64,000 nt of DNA from Allomesorhizobium camelthorni (GTDB lineage: Bacteria; Pseudomonadota; Alphaproteobacteria; Rhizobiales; Rhizobiaceae). A model generated the notes under the pieces. It searched no databases, had not been told where the DNA came from, and saw only the letters and a program-made list of their open reading frames with translations. Within the stretch, counting starts at the first letter, position 1, and each line of letters begins with the position of its first letter. The stretch lies in contig NZ_JAAKZF010000003.1 of assembly GCF_011045125.1 (NCBI RefSeq), forward strand, positions 62,001 through 126,000, read 5' to 3'. The translations under genes were made by a program, and so were the position numbers. Shown in pieces: positions 57,356-64,000 of this stretch.

Positions 57356-59275
57356 TCACTCCGCCGCCTCCCGAAATTCCACCAGGTGGCTGCAGTTGGC
57401 CGCTGCAAGCGCCTCGGCCAGCGGCGGCGAGACGCTATTGCCGCAGCACGAGCCCTGCACCGTCTGTGTGATCGCAGAGCCGTCAGTCCTGCGGTCGATG
57501 ATGTAGCTGTCGGGAAAGCCCTGCGCGCGGAATCGCTCGCGCGGCGTCAGCATGCGCATGCCGATATCGGCGATGGCATAGGTCTGCCCGTCGATCTCGA
57601 CCGTCACCAGTCCGAACCGGTCCTTGGTCGTGTCCGTGTGCAGCGGCCCGTCCACGGCCGCCCCGTCGCCCTGCCCGTAATACTTGGTCAGGAACGGCGC
57701 GATCAGCGCCGACTTGTTGACCCGGGCGGTGTCGGTGTGGGTCGGCTCGTCGAGCGAATGCCCGACCGACGTGCCGAACTGGCGCATCATGTGGGCCGTA
57801 ACGACCTGCTGCTGCGCGCCGGCGGCCGTCAGCGTCGCCAATGGCTCATCCGCAGGGCGACCCGGATTGACCCCGCCAATGCGCCTGCTGTCGTTATTGT
57901 GCTGGGCAAGGAACGCCGCCACCACGCCGAACTTCGGCGCGCCCGCCATCACCGTGTCGAGCGGTTCGTCTGCGCCATGCCCGACGCCGTTCTGGGTGAA
58001 CCGCGACAGGTGCACAGCGGCCAGAGCATGGTTGCCGCTGATCGTGCCGGTACCCGTAGGCTCGTCGGCGCGCTTGATGCCGAGGCCCCAGCGCTTGACC
58101 CCGCTCAGCGAAATCTCGCCATGCGCAGTCTCGACGAGGACGGGCGCCACGACGCATCCGTCCGCCTTGGCGGTCAGCGTCCCCAGCGGCTCGTCTCCGC
58201 CACGTGGCGCGCTCTGCCCTGCCCTGCCGCCGCAACCGACGAAGGTCGGAACGATGACGGCATTCTGGTCCTTCCGGCTCGCGGTGATGGTGTGCAGCGG
58301 TTCGTCCGCACCGCGCACGGAGCCGCCATGCTGCGCGGCGGTCATCACCGGGGAGACGATCGCGAAGGATCCTGCCGTCGTCAGGGTGTTAAGCGGCGCA
58401 TCGACATCTTGGACGCCGTTGCGGTTTGCCGCGCTCGCCATGTCGGTGCGCACGATGAACGGCTTCTTCGCTTCCAGCACGTAGCGCACTACGCCGCGCG
58501 CGATGCGCCGCATGGTGGCGTCGGCGAGCGGGCGGATCGCGCGCACGCCGTGCTTGGCCATGATCTCCTCGGCGCTGTCGAAGATCGACGGGCACGGGAT
58601 CGACCAGTCGATGATCTCCGCCGCTGTCCGCCAAGGCTTCTTCCGCCCCTTGATCACATCGGGATCGTCCGGCTTGCCATGGGTCGGCTTCGGCCAGACG
58701 ATTTTTCCCCCGTCGCGGCGCGCAATGAGAAAGAGCCGCTTGCGTATCGTCGGCGCGCCATAGTCGCAGGCGCGCAGCTCGCGGTGCTGAACCTTGTAGC
58801 CGGCCTTTTTCAGCCGCTTCACCCAGTCCTGAAACGTCTGCCCGCGCAGCTGGGCGATGGCCGTGCCGTCCTCGTAGATCGGCCCCCAGGTGCGGAACTC
58901 CTCGACGTTTTCGAGCAGGATGACGTCGGGGCGCACCTCTTCCGCCCAGCGCACAACCACCCAGGCCAGATCGCGAATGTTGCGGTCGAGCGGCTTGCCG
59001 CCCTTGGCCTTGGAGAAATGCTTGCAGTCGGGCGAGGCCCAGAGCAGGCCGACATGCCGCCCCTTGCACACTTCCGAAGGCGAGACGTCCCAGATGTTGG
59101 AATCGAGGTGCACGGTGTCGGGATGGTTCATCGCGTGCATGGCAAGCGCGTCGGCAGAATGGTTGATGGCGATGTCGGGCGAGCGCCCCAGCGCCAGTTC
59201 GATGCCCGTCGAGGCCCCGCCGCCGCCGGCAAAGCTGTCGACGATCAGCGGCCTGTTTCCCCCGTCCAGCATCAT
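57356..59275 (-). CDS. DNA (cytosine-5) methyltransferase with internal repeats
   Basis: The protein has 639 residues. Motif I is SFAGGGGASTGIELAL (14-29). The catalytic loop is ASPDCKHFS (80-88, PDC instead of the usual PCQ). The ENV motif is LLENVEEF (120-127). Motif VIII is QHRELRACDYGAPTIRKRLFLIA (163-185), and motif X is GNSVSPPLAEALAA (612-625). Between about 290 and 560, eight copies of a DEPLxTxTA-type repeat occupy the target-recognition area. No partner restriction enzyme is adjacent; phage enzymes of this kind usually protect phage DNA. Confidence 0.92.
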   Translation of the reverse strand: MMLDGGNRPLIVDSFAGGGGASTGIELALGRSPDIAINHSADALAMHAMNHPDTVHLDSNIWDVSPSEVCKGRHVGLLWASPDCKHFSKAKGGKPLDRNIRDLAWVVVRWAEEVRPDVILLENVEEFRTWGPIYEDGTAIAQLRGQTFQDWVKRLKKAGYKVQHRELRACDYGAPTIRKRLFLIARRDGGKIVWPKPTHGKPDDPDVIKGRKKPWRTAAEIIDWSIPCPSIFDSAEEIMAKHGVRAIRPLADATMRRIARGVVRYVLEAKKPFIVRTDMASAANRNGVQDVDAPLNTLTTAGSFAIVSPVMTAAQHGGSVRGADEPLHTITASRKDQNAVIVPTFVGCGGRAGQSAPRGGDEPLGTLTAKADGCVVAPVLVETAHGEISLSGVKRWGLGIKRADEPTGTGTISGNHALAAVHLSRFTQNGVGHGADEPLDTVMAGAPKFGVVAAFLAQHNNDSRRIGGVNPGRPADEPLATLTAAGAQQQVVTAHMMRQFGTSVGHSLDEPTHTDTARVNKSALIAPFLTKYYGQGDGAAVDGPLHTDTTKDRFGLVTVEIDGQTYAIADIGMRMLTPRERFRAQGFPDSYIIDRRTDGSAITQTVQGSCCGNSVSPPLAEALAAANCSHLVEFREAAE

Positions 59276-59556
59276 TTCGGCCCCCGCCCATGCTTGCGCA
59301 TCACCTTGGCGAGAAGCGCCGCCGCGCGTTCCAGCCTCCGCCTCGCCGGCAGTTCAGGAGCCCCGGCAAACTTTGCTTGCGCGATCGCGTCGCTCGCTTC
59401 GCCGACAGCCTGGCATGCGGCCATGATTTCGCTGTCCGCACGCTCTGCCTTGGCGACGTGATCGGCGCGCGCCTGAATCAGACGCGCCTCCTCGACGACG
59501 AGGTGATCGAGGCGCTCGGCGAGCTTGAGTACGCGCGGGTCGATCTGCGCGGTCAT
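59272..59556 (-). CDS. Small hypothetical phage protein
   Basis: This 94-residue helical protein (KLAERLDHLVVEEARLIQARADHVAKAERADSEIMAACQ), likely coiled coil, has a basic C-terminus. It overlaps the methyltransferase start by four bases. Not recognised. Confidence 0.58.
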   Translation of the reverse strand: MTAQIDPRVLKLAERLDHLVVEEARLIQARADHVAKAERADSEIMAACQAVGEASDAIAQAKFAGAPELPARRRLERAAALLAKVMRKHGRGPK

Positions 59557-59846
59557 GTCGCCCCTCCTGCGGAAAACTGCGCCAGGGCGGCGCGGATGGA
59601 TGTCAGGCGCTCGTCGAGGTTGGCCGGCAACAGCCCATTGCTCCCCCGTACCGCCATCAGCGACGCGACGCGCATCGTGATGAAGGCGTTGCCGGCCTCG
59701 AAACGAGCATCGCGGCAGCAGCGGGCAAAGATGTCGGGATAGGTGAACAGGATGCTGTCCGGTACCCGGAGCAGCACGTCAGCCCGAGGAGCATCGCCGT
59801 CGGCATCGATCATCTCGCGCAGTATGGGCAGCATGGTATCGGTCAT
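59553..59846 (-). CDS. Small hypothetical phage protein
   Basis: This 97-residue protein (LPILREMIDADGDAPRADVLLRVPDSILFTYPDIFARCCRDARFEAGNAFITMRVASLM) is helical. Overlapping start/stop with both neighbours indicates coupling. Not recognised. Confidence 0.58.
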   Translation of the reverse strand: MTDTMLPILREMIDADGDAPRADVLLRVPDSILFTYPDIFARCCRDARFEAGNAFITMRVASLMAVRGSNGLLPANLDERLTSIRAALAQFSAGGAT

Positions 59847-60235
59847 GCGCCTGCTCTATCGAGCCGCTCGATCTCGGTGAGGATCAGCGTGTAATACGCC
59901 TCCGCATCAAGGTCGCGATGATCGGCTCTCTTTGCAAAGACCCGGTGGATACGGTCTTTCTCCGCAAGCGCGAGAGCCCCCGCGCGGACAAGGTCTTGGC
60001 GAGGTGCCTTCGGTTTCCACCATTTTGCGTCCCACGGCCAATCGTACGGGATACCCGCACGGTCTCCGCCCGATGGCGATAGCGCACGGCGCGTTGCATG
60101 GGCGAAGTATGCCTTCGCCGCGAGCAGGATCTCGCCCTTCTTGTGCTTGTCGTCGTGCTCCGGCGTCCAGCCTTCAGCATCAATCTGCCGCTGCCGTTCC
60201 GCCACGATGTCGGCAACTGCGCGAGACATGGTCAT
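59843..60235 (-). CDS. Hypothetical phage protein, EGWTPEHDD-type
   Basis: The protein has 130 residues. The N-terminus ADIVAERQRQIDAEGWTPEHDDKHKKGEILLAAKAYFAHA is a motif shared by many phage and plasmid proteins, sometimes near MazG-like nucleotide hydrolases. The remainder (DWPWDAKWWKPKAPRQDLVRAGALALAEKDRIHR) follows that family's layout. Function unknown. Confidence 0.7.
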   Translation of the reverse strand: MTMSRAVADIVAERQRQIDAEGWTPEHDDKHKKGEILLAAKAYFAHATRRALSPSGGDRAGIPYDWPWDAKWWKPKAPRQDLVRAGALALAEKDRIHRVFAKRADHRDLDAEAYYTLILTEIERLDRAGA

Positions 60236-60675
60236 CCCTTCGCCCCCACTGTTTCAGTGCTTTTCCCGTGAAACCTTTTCGCCCGCGCCGGCTTCAGCGC
60301 CGGGCGTGGCCGCTTGCGCGCCGGCGGCGTGCCAGCCGGGGCGCGGTAGAATTTGCGCGCGTCGAGCCCGGCCCAGTCGCAGATGGCGAACACCTTTGCC
60401 GCCGAGATGTCCTGCCCGGCCATGATGCGTGAGAGGTCCGGCGAGGTGACGCCGATCTCGGCCGCCAGCACGCGCCAGCCGCGCCCGTCGAATTCCAGCA
60501 TGGGCCGCAGCTTCCGGCCGAGCGCGGCCGTATCGTAGGCGGCGAGCGTTCCGGCCCTGATCGGCCGGCCTTCCCGCGTCGCCAGCTCTTCGGCGCGATC
60601 GTCGAGGCGCATGCGCCGCTCCAGCGCCTTGCGCAGCCGCGCCATGGCGCGCGTGATGCCGGCGTCGGCGCTCAT
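60232..60675 (-). CDS. Helix-turn-helix (Cro/CI-like) DNA-binding protein
   Basis: The protein has 147 residues. The central WRVLAAEIGVTSPDLSRIMAGQDISAAKVFAICDWAGLD matches an XRE-type helix-turn-helix. The C-terminus is basic and Pro-rich (PARKRPRPALKPARAKRF). The N-terminus has a charged helix (RLRKALERRMRLDDRAEELA). Possibly a regulator of the early genes. Coupled to the Dam-like gene by ATGA overlap. Confidence 0.68.
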   Translation of the reverse strand: MSADAGITRAMARLRKALERRMRLDDRAEELATREGRPIRAGTLAAYDTAALGRKLRPMLEFDGRGWRVLAAEIGVTSPDLSRIMAGQDISAAKVFAICDWAGLDARKFYRAPAGTPPARKRPRPALKPARAKRFHGKSTETVGAKG

Positions 60676-61556
60676 GCGACCGCCCCGAAAAGCGGTGTGC
60701 CCTGCCCGGCCGCTCGGACTTCCAGCGCCGCCGCGCAGGCAGGATTCAGCCACAGCACTTCAGTACGCGGGCGTGCGCCATCGGCCAGCGCTTCCCTCTC
60801 GAACCGCGTCCAGCCCGCCAGCGCGTCGTCATAGAGCGGATGCGGATAGCCAGAGAGGACAACCATGCCGGCGAGGGCGCGCAGCGCCTCGAGCATCGCC
60901 GCATGATCGGCGTCGCTCATTTCATGGCGGTATTGATGCTTGGCATCGTAGGGATTCTTGCGGTTGCGGGTCGCGTGCACATAGGGCGGATCGACATAGT
61001 GAAGCGTGTCGGTGCGATCGTGCGCGGCCATCACTGCCAGCGCCGGGCGGTTCTCGATAGTAACGCCGCGAAAGCGCCGCACCACCGCCTCGAGCGTTTC
61101 CGGATAGCCAGCCCAGTCATGCGCCGGCGTGGTGCCCGATCTGGAGGAGTTGGCGCGAAATCCTGTAGTGCGATGCCCGCGCCCTATGTCGGAATGGGCG
61201 TTCGACCCGAATCCCATGAAGGCGCGGATGATCAGCCGGCGGGCGCGCTCGACAGCATCGTCGGTCGGATCCCAGCCAAGCTCAAACTCGGCACGGGCGA
61301 AGGGCGTAAGCTCAAGCAGCTGCATGAGCCTGCCCCCCCCGGCCGGGTCCTGGAGCACCCGGAACAGATTGACCACGTCGCCGTCGAGATCGTTGTAGAC
61401 CTCGGCGTAGGCGCTAGGCTTGCGCAGCAGCACCGAGGCCGCGCCGCCGAACGGCTCGACATAGATCCGGTGCGGCGGAAAATGCGAGATGATCCAGGGC
61501 GCAAGCAGCCATTTGCCGCCATGCCAGCGAAGAACGGGACGGGAGGGCGCTCTCAT
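60672..61556 (-). CDS. DNA adenine methyltransferase, D12/Dam class
   Basis: The protein has 294 residues. LRWHGGKWLLAPWIISHFP (SAM motif X), EPFGGAASVLLRK (motif I) and HYVDPPYVHAT (motif IV, DPPY) are all present. The C-terminal MVVLSGYPHPLYD fits the class. It modifies adenine N6. Target site unknown. Confidence 0.92.
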   Translation of the reverse strand: MRAPSRPVLRWHGGKWLLAPWIISHFPPHRIYVEPFGGAASVLLRKPSAYAEVYNDLDGDVVNLFRVLQDPAGGGRLMQLLELTPFARAEFELGWDPTDDAVERARRLIIRAFMGFGSNAHSDIGRGHRTTGFRANSSRSGTTPAHDWAGYPETLEAVVRRFRGVTIENRPALAVMAAHDRTDTLHYVDPPYVHATRNRKNPYDAKHQYRHEMSDADHAAMLEALRALAGMVVLSGYPHPLYDDALAGWTRFEREALADGARPRTEVLWLNPACAAALEVRAAGQGTPLFGAVA

Positions 61557-62407
61557 GCGACCTCTCCGAAATCGAATGCCGCCTGTTTCGGTCGGGCGAT
61601 CTCCAGTCGCTTTTCGGCTGTCGCGATGGCATCGGGCGAGAGGTCAATGCCAGTCCAGTTGCGGTTAAGCCGCTGCGCCGCGACCAAGGCTGTCCCGCTC
61701 CCGCAGGTAGGGTCCAAGACCATGTTGCCGCGCAGGGTCGCAGCGCGGATCAGTTCCTCAATGAGGGCAACCGGCTTCTGCGTGGGATAGCCGACGCGCT
61801 CTTTGTCGCCCTGGGCGAGCGGCGCCGCCTCAGCGAAGGTGTCGAAACGATATTCCCAACCCGGCGAGCAGGGATCGCCGCCGATGGTGCCGAGACGCCA
61901 TAGCCGCCACAGCGCCGCCGGGCTGCGCGCATAGCAGGCGATGGTATCGTGGACGCGGCCGAAAGACTTAGCGTTGGCATGGCCGCCGAGCGTCCGCTTC
62001 CAGACCAGTGTCCCGGCCTCGAGTCCGGGTCCAAAGATCGCCGTGCAAAGCAGGCGCAACTCCGCGCCCATGGTGTCGTCGAAGTGCAGCCACAGCGTGC
62101 CGGTCAGCTTCAGGACGCGCCGCAGTTCGGTGACGATGCCGGCCATGACGCCGAGATATGCGCGCGCGGGAGCGGTTCGCGCCACGGCCGCCAGCAAGGC
62201 CGCGGCGGCGGCGGAATGGCGGTTGAGAGCCTCCCAGCCTTGGGCCGATGCCGCTGACCACTCCCACCGATCGTCGAACGATCCTGCCTTGCCGGCCCAG
62301 ACTTGTTCATTGCCGAAAGGCGGGTCGGAATAAACCATATCCACCGAGCCGGTGGTGATCTCACGTCGCAGGACATCGACAGCGCTGCCGAGTAGAAGGC
62401 GGTTCAT
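61553..62407 (-). CDS. DNA methyltransferase, DPPF type (N6-adenine or N4-cytosine)
   Basis: The protein has 284 residues. VDMVYSDPPFGNEQVW carries catalytic DPPF near the N-terminus. KRVGYPTQKPVALIEELIR and VLDPTCGSGTALVAAQRLNRNWTGIDLS (SAM motif) sit at the C-terminus, the beta-class order. It overlaps both neighbours by four bases. Substrate base cannot be decided from sequence. Confidence 0.92.
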   Translation of the reverse strand: MNRLLLGSAVDVLRREITTGSVDMVYSDPPFGNEQVWAGKAGSFDDRWEWSAASAQGWEALNRHSAAAAALLAAVARTAPARAYLGVMAGIVTELRRVLKLTGTLWLHFDDTMGAELRLLCTAIFGPGLEAGTLVWKRTLGGHANAKSFGRVHDTIACYARSPAALWRLWRLGTIGGDPCSPGWEYRFDTFAEAAPLAQGDKERVGYPTQKPVALIEELIRAATLRGNMVLDPTCGSGTALVAAQRLNRNWTGIDLSPDAIATAEKRLEIARPKQAAFDFGEVA

Positions 62408-63387
62408 GCCGGCACCGCCTTGCGGTGTCGAGCCTTGCTTTTGACGACGGCAACCGCCGTAGCCGTGGAATCCGTCATGGCCGCCAGTTGCGTGTTATTG
62501 AGATCTGGCCGGGCGGCAGCCAGCGCCAGGATCGCGGCCTGCTTTGATTCCGCCTTGGCGTGCGGCGAAGCGCCCTCATGCACCAGGAGGTCCACGAACC
62601 AGAACTTGTCGACCTTGCGCAGGTCGACCGCAGCGACGTTCTCGACGATGAAGCGGGCAACATCCCTCCGGTGAATCCACCAGAAGTCATCTGTCGCCGT
62701 GGCCTCCCGTCGGGTCGCTTTCAGCCAGCCCTTCGCAATCCAGCCGCTGACCGTCTTGCGGTCGACCCCCATCACCCCGGCCAGCTGGTTAGCATTCAGG
62801 TGGTTGGGATCAGTGCGATCGGCACCGATGCGCTTCAGCTTGACGAAGATTGCTGTCTCGGTGCGGTGGAATCCCTTCGACCGCAGCATCTTCTGCAGCG
62901 TGGCGGGTGCCTTGTGGGCATTTTCTGTGACGATCTCGATCTCGACTTCCGACCAGGCAGGCTCCTTGAACCGGGGCACAACGAGGCCGAGCTTGACGGC
63001 GCGTTTCGAAACCCACCAACGCGGCCTGCCGCATGTGGCGGCGCACTTTTGGATGTCTCCCTTGGAAGGCGATTTCTGATAGGTGCGGCGGATGATCAGG
63101 TCGATCTGCTCGCTGCTTTCCCAAGCTTGGCGCTCGTGCACCTTGCCGTCGGGTCCTGGCCTGAGCAGCCCCAGCGTTCCGGCGCGCATGTAGATCGATT
63201 TGGCGGAGCGCCCCGGAAGCACAGCAAGGCAGGCTGAAACCCCGCCGCCAGGATAGTTCTCACGCAGCAGTTTTTCTTCCCGCCCGGTCCAGAAGCGCCG
63301 TGAGCCGTCGCGCCTTGCTCCGACCATTGGGTTGCTGTCGAGCAGTTCGCGGATACCATCTACTTCGCGGGCGACAGCGAGGTTCAT
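62404..63387 (-). CDS. DNA-binding protein with Myb/HTH-like segments
   Basis: The protein has 327 residues. The N-terminal FWTGREEKLLRENYPGGGVSACLAVLPGRSAKSIYMRAGTLGL resembles a SANT/Myb-like helix-turn-helix. A second, KQKCAATCGRPRWWVSKRAVKLGLV-like stretch, and a third, LAGVMGVDRKTVSGWIAKGWL, follow. It looks like a phage regulator or GcrA-like protein. The start at 63387 overlaps the upstream stop (ATGA). Confidence 0.7.
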   Translation of the reverse strand: MNLAVAREVDGIRELLDSNPMVGARRDGSRRFWTGREEKLLRENYPGGGVSACLAVLPGRSAKSIYMRAGTLGLLRPGPDGKVHERQAWESSEQIDLIIRRTYQKSPSKGDIQKCAATCGRPRWWVSKRAVKLGLVVPRFKEPAWSEVEIEIVTENAHKAPATLQKMLRSKGFHRTETAIFVKLKRIGADRTDPNHLNANQLAGVMGVDRKTVSGWIAKGWLKATRREATATDDFWWIHRRDVARFIVENVAAVDLRKVDKFWFVDLLVHEGASPHAKAESKQAAILALAAARPDLNNTQLAAMTDSTATAVAVVKSKARHRKAVPA

Positions 63388-64000
63388 GCTGCGCCCTCCC
63401 GAAGATCGAGGCCCCACTCGGTGGCTTGGCCTTCAATCCACAGGCAGCCAAAGCCCAGCGCTCGCCTCTGCTTGGCCGACAAGTCGCCGTTGCACTGGAC
63501 CTCTAGAAGCCTCAGACGAAGGGAGATGAGCCCAGCCCGCAGCGCCGCTTGAAAACTGTCGAATTCCCCTTCCGGCCCGAAGCTTCCGCCCTCCAGCCCC
63601 GGGACCTCGTAGCGGCCGAAGGTTGCGAAGATGCCGCCGGCCAGCGGGGAAACACCGAACGACGCCGTTGCGGTCTTGCGCATGCCGCCGACCGTGTATT
63701 CAATCGACTGCGTCGTCGGCGCCGGCGGCAGTCTTGGCCGCGAGGGCTCAGCTGGTGGCGCATCCGGCTCGTTTGCCGATTCATTCCCCCACACGTCCCA
63801 GCCCGGCCGGCCGCAGCGCGCATTGAGTTCGATCTTGGCGGTGTTCGGCCAGTGCTTTTCGATCCACTCGGCAAAGACGTCCGGCTTCTTCGAATGTTTG
63901 GTCGCGTCAGCCTCGACGGCCATGTCGTCCTGCCAGCTGGCGAGCTGGTCGCCCATCGCTGGCGCCACCGGGTTGCCGCGCGTCGCGATCAGAAGGATCT
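63384..64000 (-). CDS. MT-A70 family adenine methyltransferase, C-terminal part (cut by window edge)
   Basis: The frame is open to the right edge. ILLIATRGNPVAP at the edge, then HSKKPDVFAEWIEKHWPNTAKIELNARCGRPGWDVWGNE, is the end of the MT-A70/Ime4-type phage methyltransferase signature. About 115 further C-terminal residues (VGGMRKTATASFGVSPLAGG..., GLDLREGAA) are not part of the catalytic core. The DPPW motif must lie outside the window. This is the fourth methyltransferase gene of the cluster. Confidence 0.82.
   Translation of the reverse strand, partial: ILLIATRGNPVAPAMGDQLASWQDDMAVEADATKHSKKPDVFAEWIEKHWPNTAKIELNARCGRPGWDVWGNESANEPDAPPAEPSRPRLPPAPTTQSIEYTVGGMRKTATASFGVSPLAGGIFATFGRYEVPGLEGGSFGPEGEFDSFQAALRAGLISLRLRLLEVQCNGDLSAKQRRALGFGCLWIEGQATEWGLDLREGAA

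Larger units (their letters stand above)
20870..64000. mobile_element. Siphovirus-type prophage (left end and most of genome; right end outside window)
   Basis: Everything from the tRNA-Val 3' end onward fits a tailed-phage genome of lambda/HK97-like gene order: HNH, terminases, portal, protease, capsid, connectors, tail tube, chaperones, tape measure, tail tip, fibre, lysis. An early region with DNA methyltransferases and DNA-binding proteins lies to the right. Gene overlaps of the ATGA/TGATG type and a single coding strand for more than 30 kb are typical. No integrase, repressor or right attachment repeat is seen before position 64000, so the element continues beyond the window. The left border is inferred from the tRNA. 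Confidence 0.9.

Noticed and set aside
57590-58410. Repetitive segment that could suggest a CRISPR-like or tandem DNA repeat
   Set aside because: Unit lengths vary (32-43 codons) and repeats are conserved only as protein within the methyltransferase gene; no constant DNA repeat or spacers.
57386-59461. Long plus-strand open frame (691 codons) opposite the C5 methyltransferase
   Set aside because: Shadow of a gene with all C5 methyltransferase motifs; no recognisable domain and Arg-rich composition.

Overview
The window is a high-GC alphaproteobacterial chromosome segment that runs into a large prophage. The host part (1 to about 20.8 kb) fits a Mesorhizobium-like member of the Hyphomicrobiales. 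The reasons are a cobalamin riboswitch in front of cbtB, a DUF982 protein, a ThuE/F/G-type sugar ABC transporter, a BTLCP-type periplasmic cysteine peptidase and a compact beta-oxidation cluster. The assignment rests on protein family content and codon usage only, with no database search.

Host layout: partial cbtB with its riboswitch, a ChaC-type gamma-glutamylcyclotransferase and an aldo/keto reductase (all minus); a DUF1624 acyltransferase-like membrane protein coupled to an ICMT-like methyltransferase (plus); a zinc-ribbon adenylate cyclase, a MerR regulator and the magnesium channel MgtE (minus); a DUF982 protein; and a sugar ABC transporter (binding protein, intercistronic terminator, two permeases, no ATPase in sight). 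Then come BTLCP and a fatty-acid oxidation locus in which thiolase, a FadB/FadJ-type bifunctional enzyme and an acetyl-CoA hydrolase/transferase overlap stop-to-start, facing a FadE-type acyl-CoA dehydrogenase.

A tRNA-Val(CAC) at 20828-20902 marks the likely left attachment site. From there to the right edge the sequence is a lambda/HK97-type siphovirus prophage whose right end and integrase lie outside the window. Late genes read leftward (minus). The order from right to left is HNH nuclease, a candidate cos region, small and large terminase, portal, prohead protease, capsid, head-tail connectors, tail tube, tail chaperones with a probable -1 frameshift, tape measure, tail tip, and an SGNH-hydrolase tail fibre. 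The lysis cassette follows (holin-like protein, SAR endolysin, overlapping Rz/Rz1). It ends at a minus-strand terminator inside a cluster of four hairpins (24.85-25.26 kb).

Accessory plus-strand genes sit at the left end and inside the late region. They are a trypsin-like protease, a secreted protein with a coupled membrane protein, tiny ORFs, a SAM methyltransferase next to the tail fibre, and two DUF982 genes. The early region (53.4-64 kb, minus) encodes a NusG-like factor, a winged-helix replication-type protein, a PD-(D/E)XK nuclease and four different DNA methyltransferases (C5, Dam-like, DPPF type, MT-A70) with no partner restriction gene visible.

The most unusual items are a methyltransferase fused to a MAF/DUF115-like domain embedded in the head gene module, the phage NusG-like protein, the four-methyltransferase early region with a C5 enzyme carrying eight internal repeats, and the left-end protease/secreted/membrane cassette.
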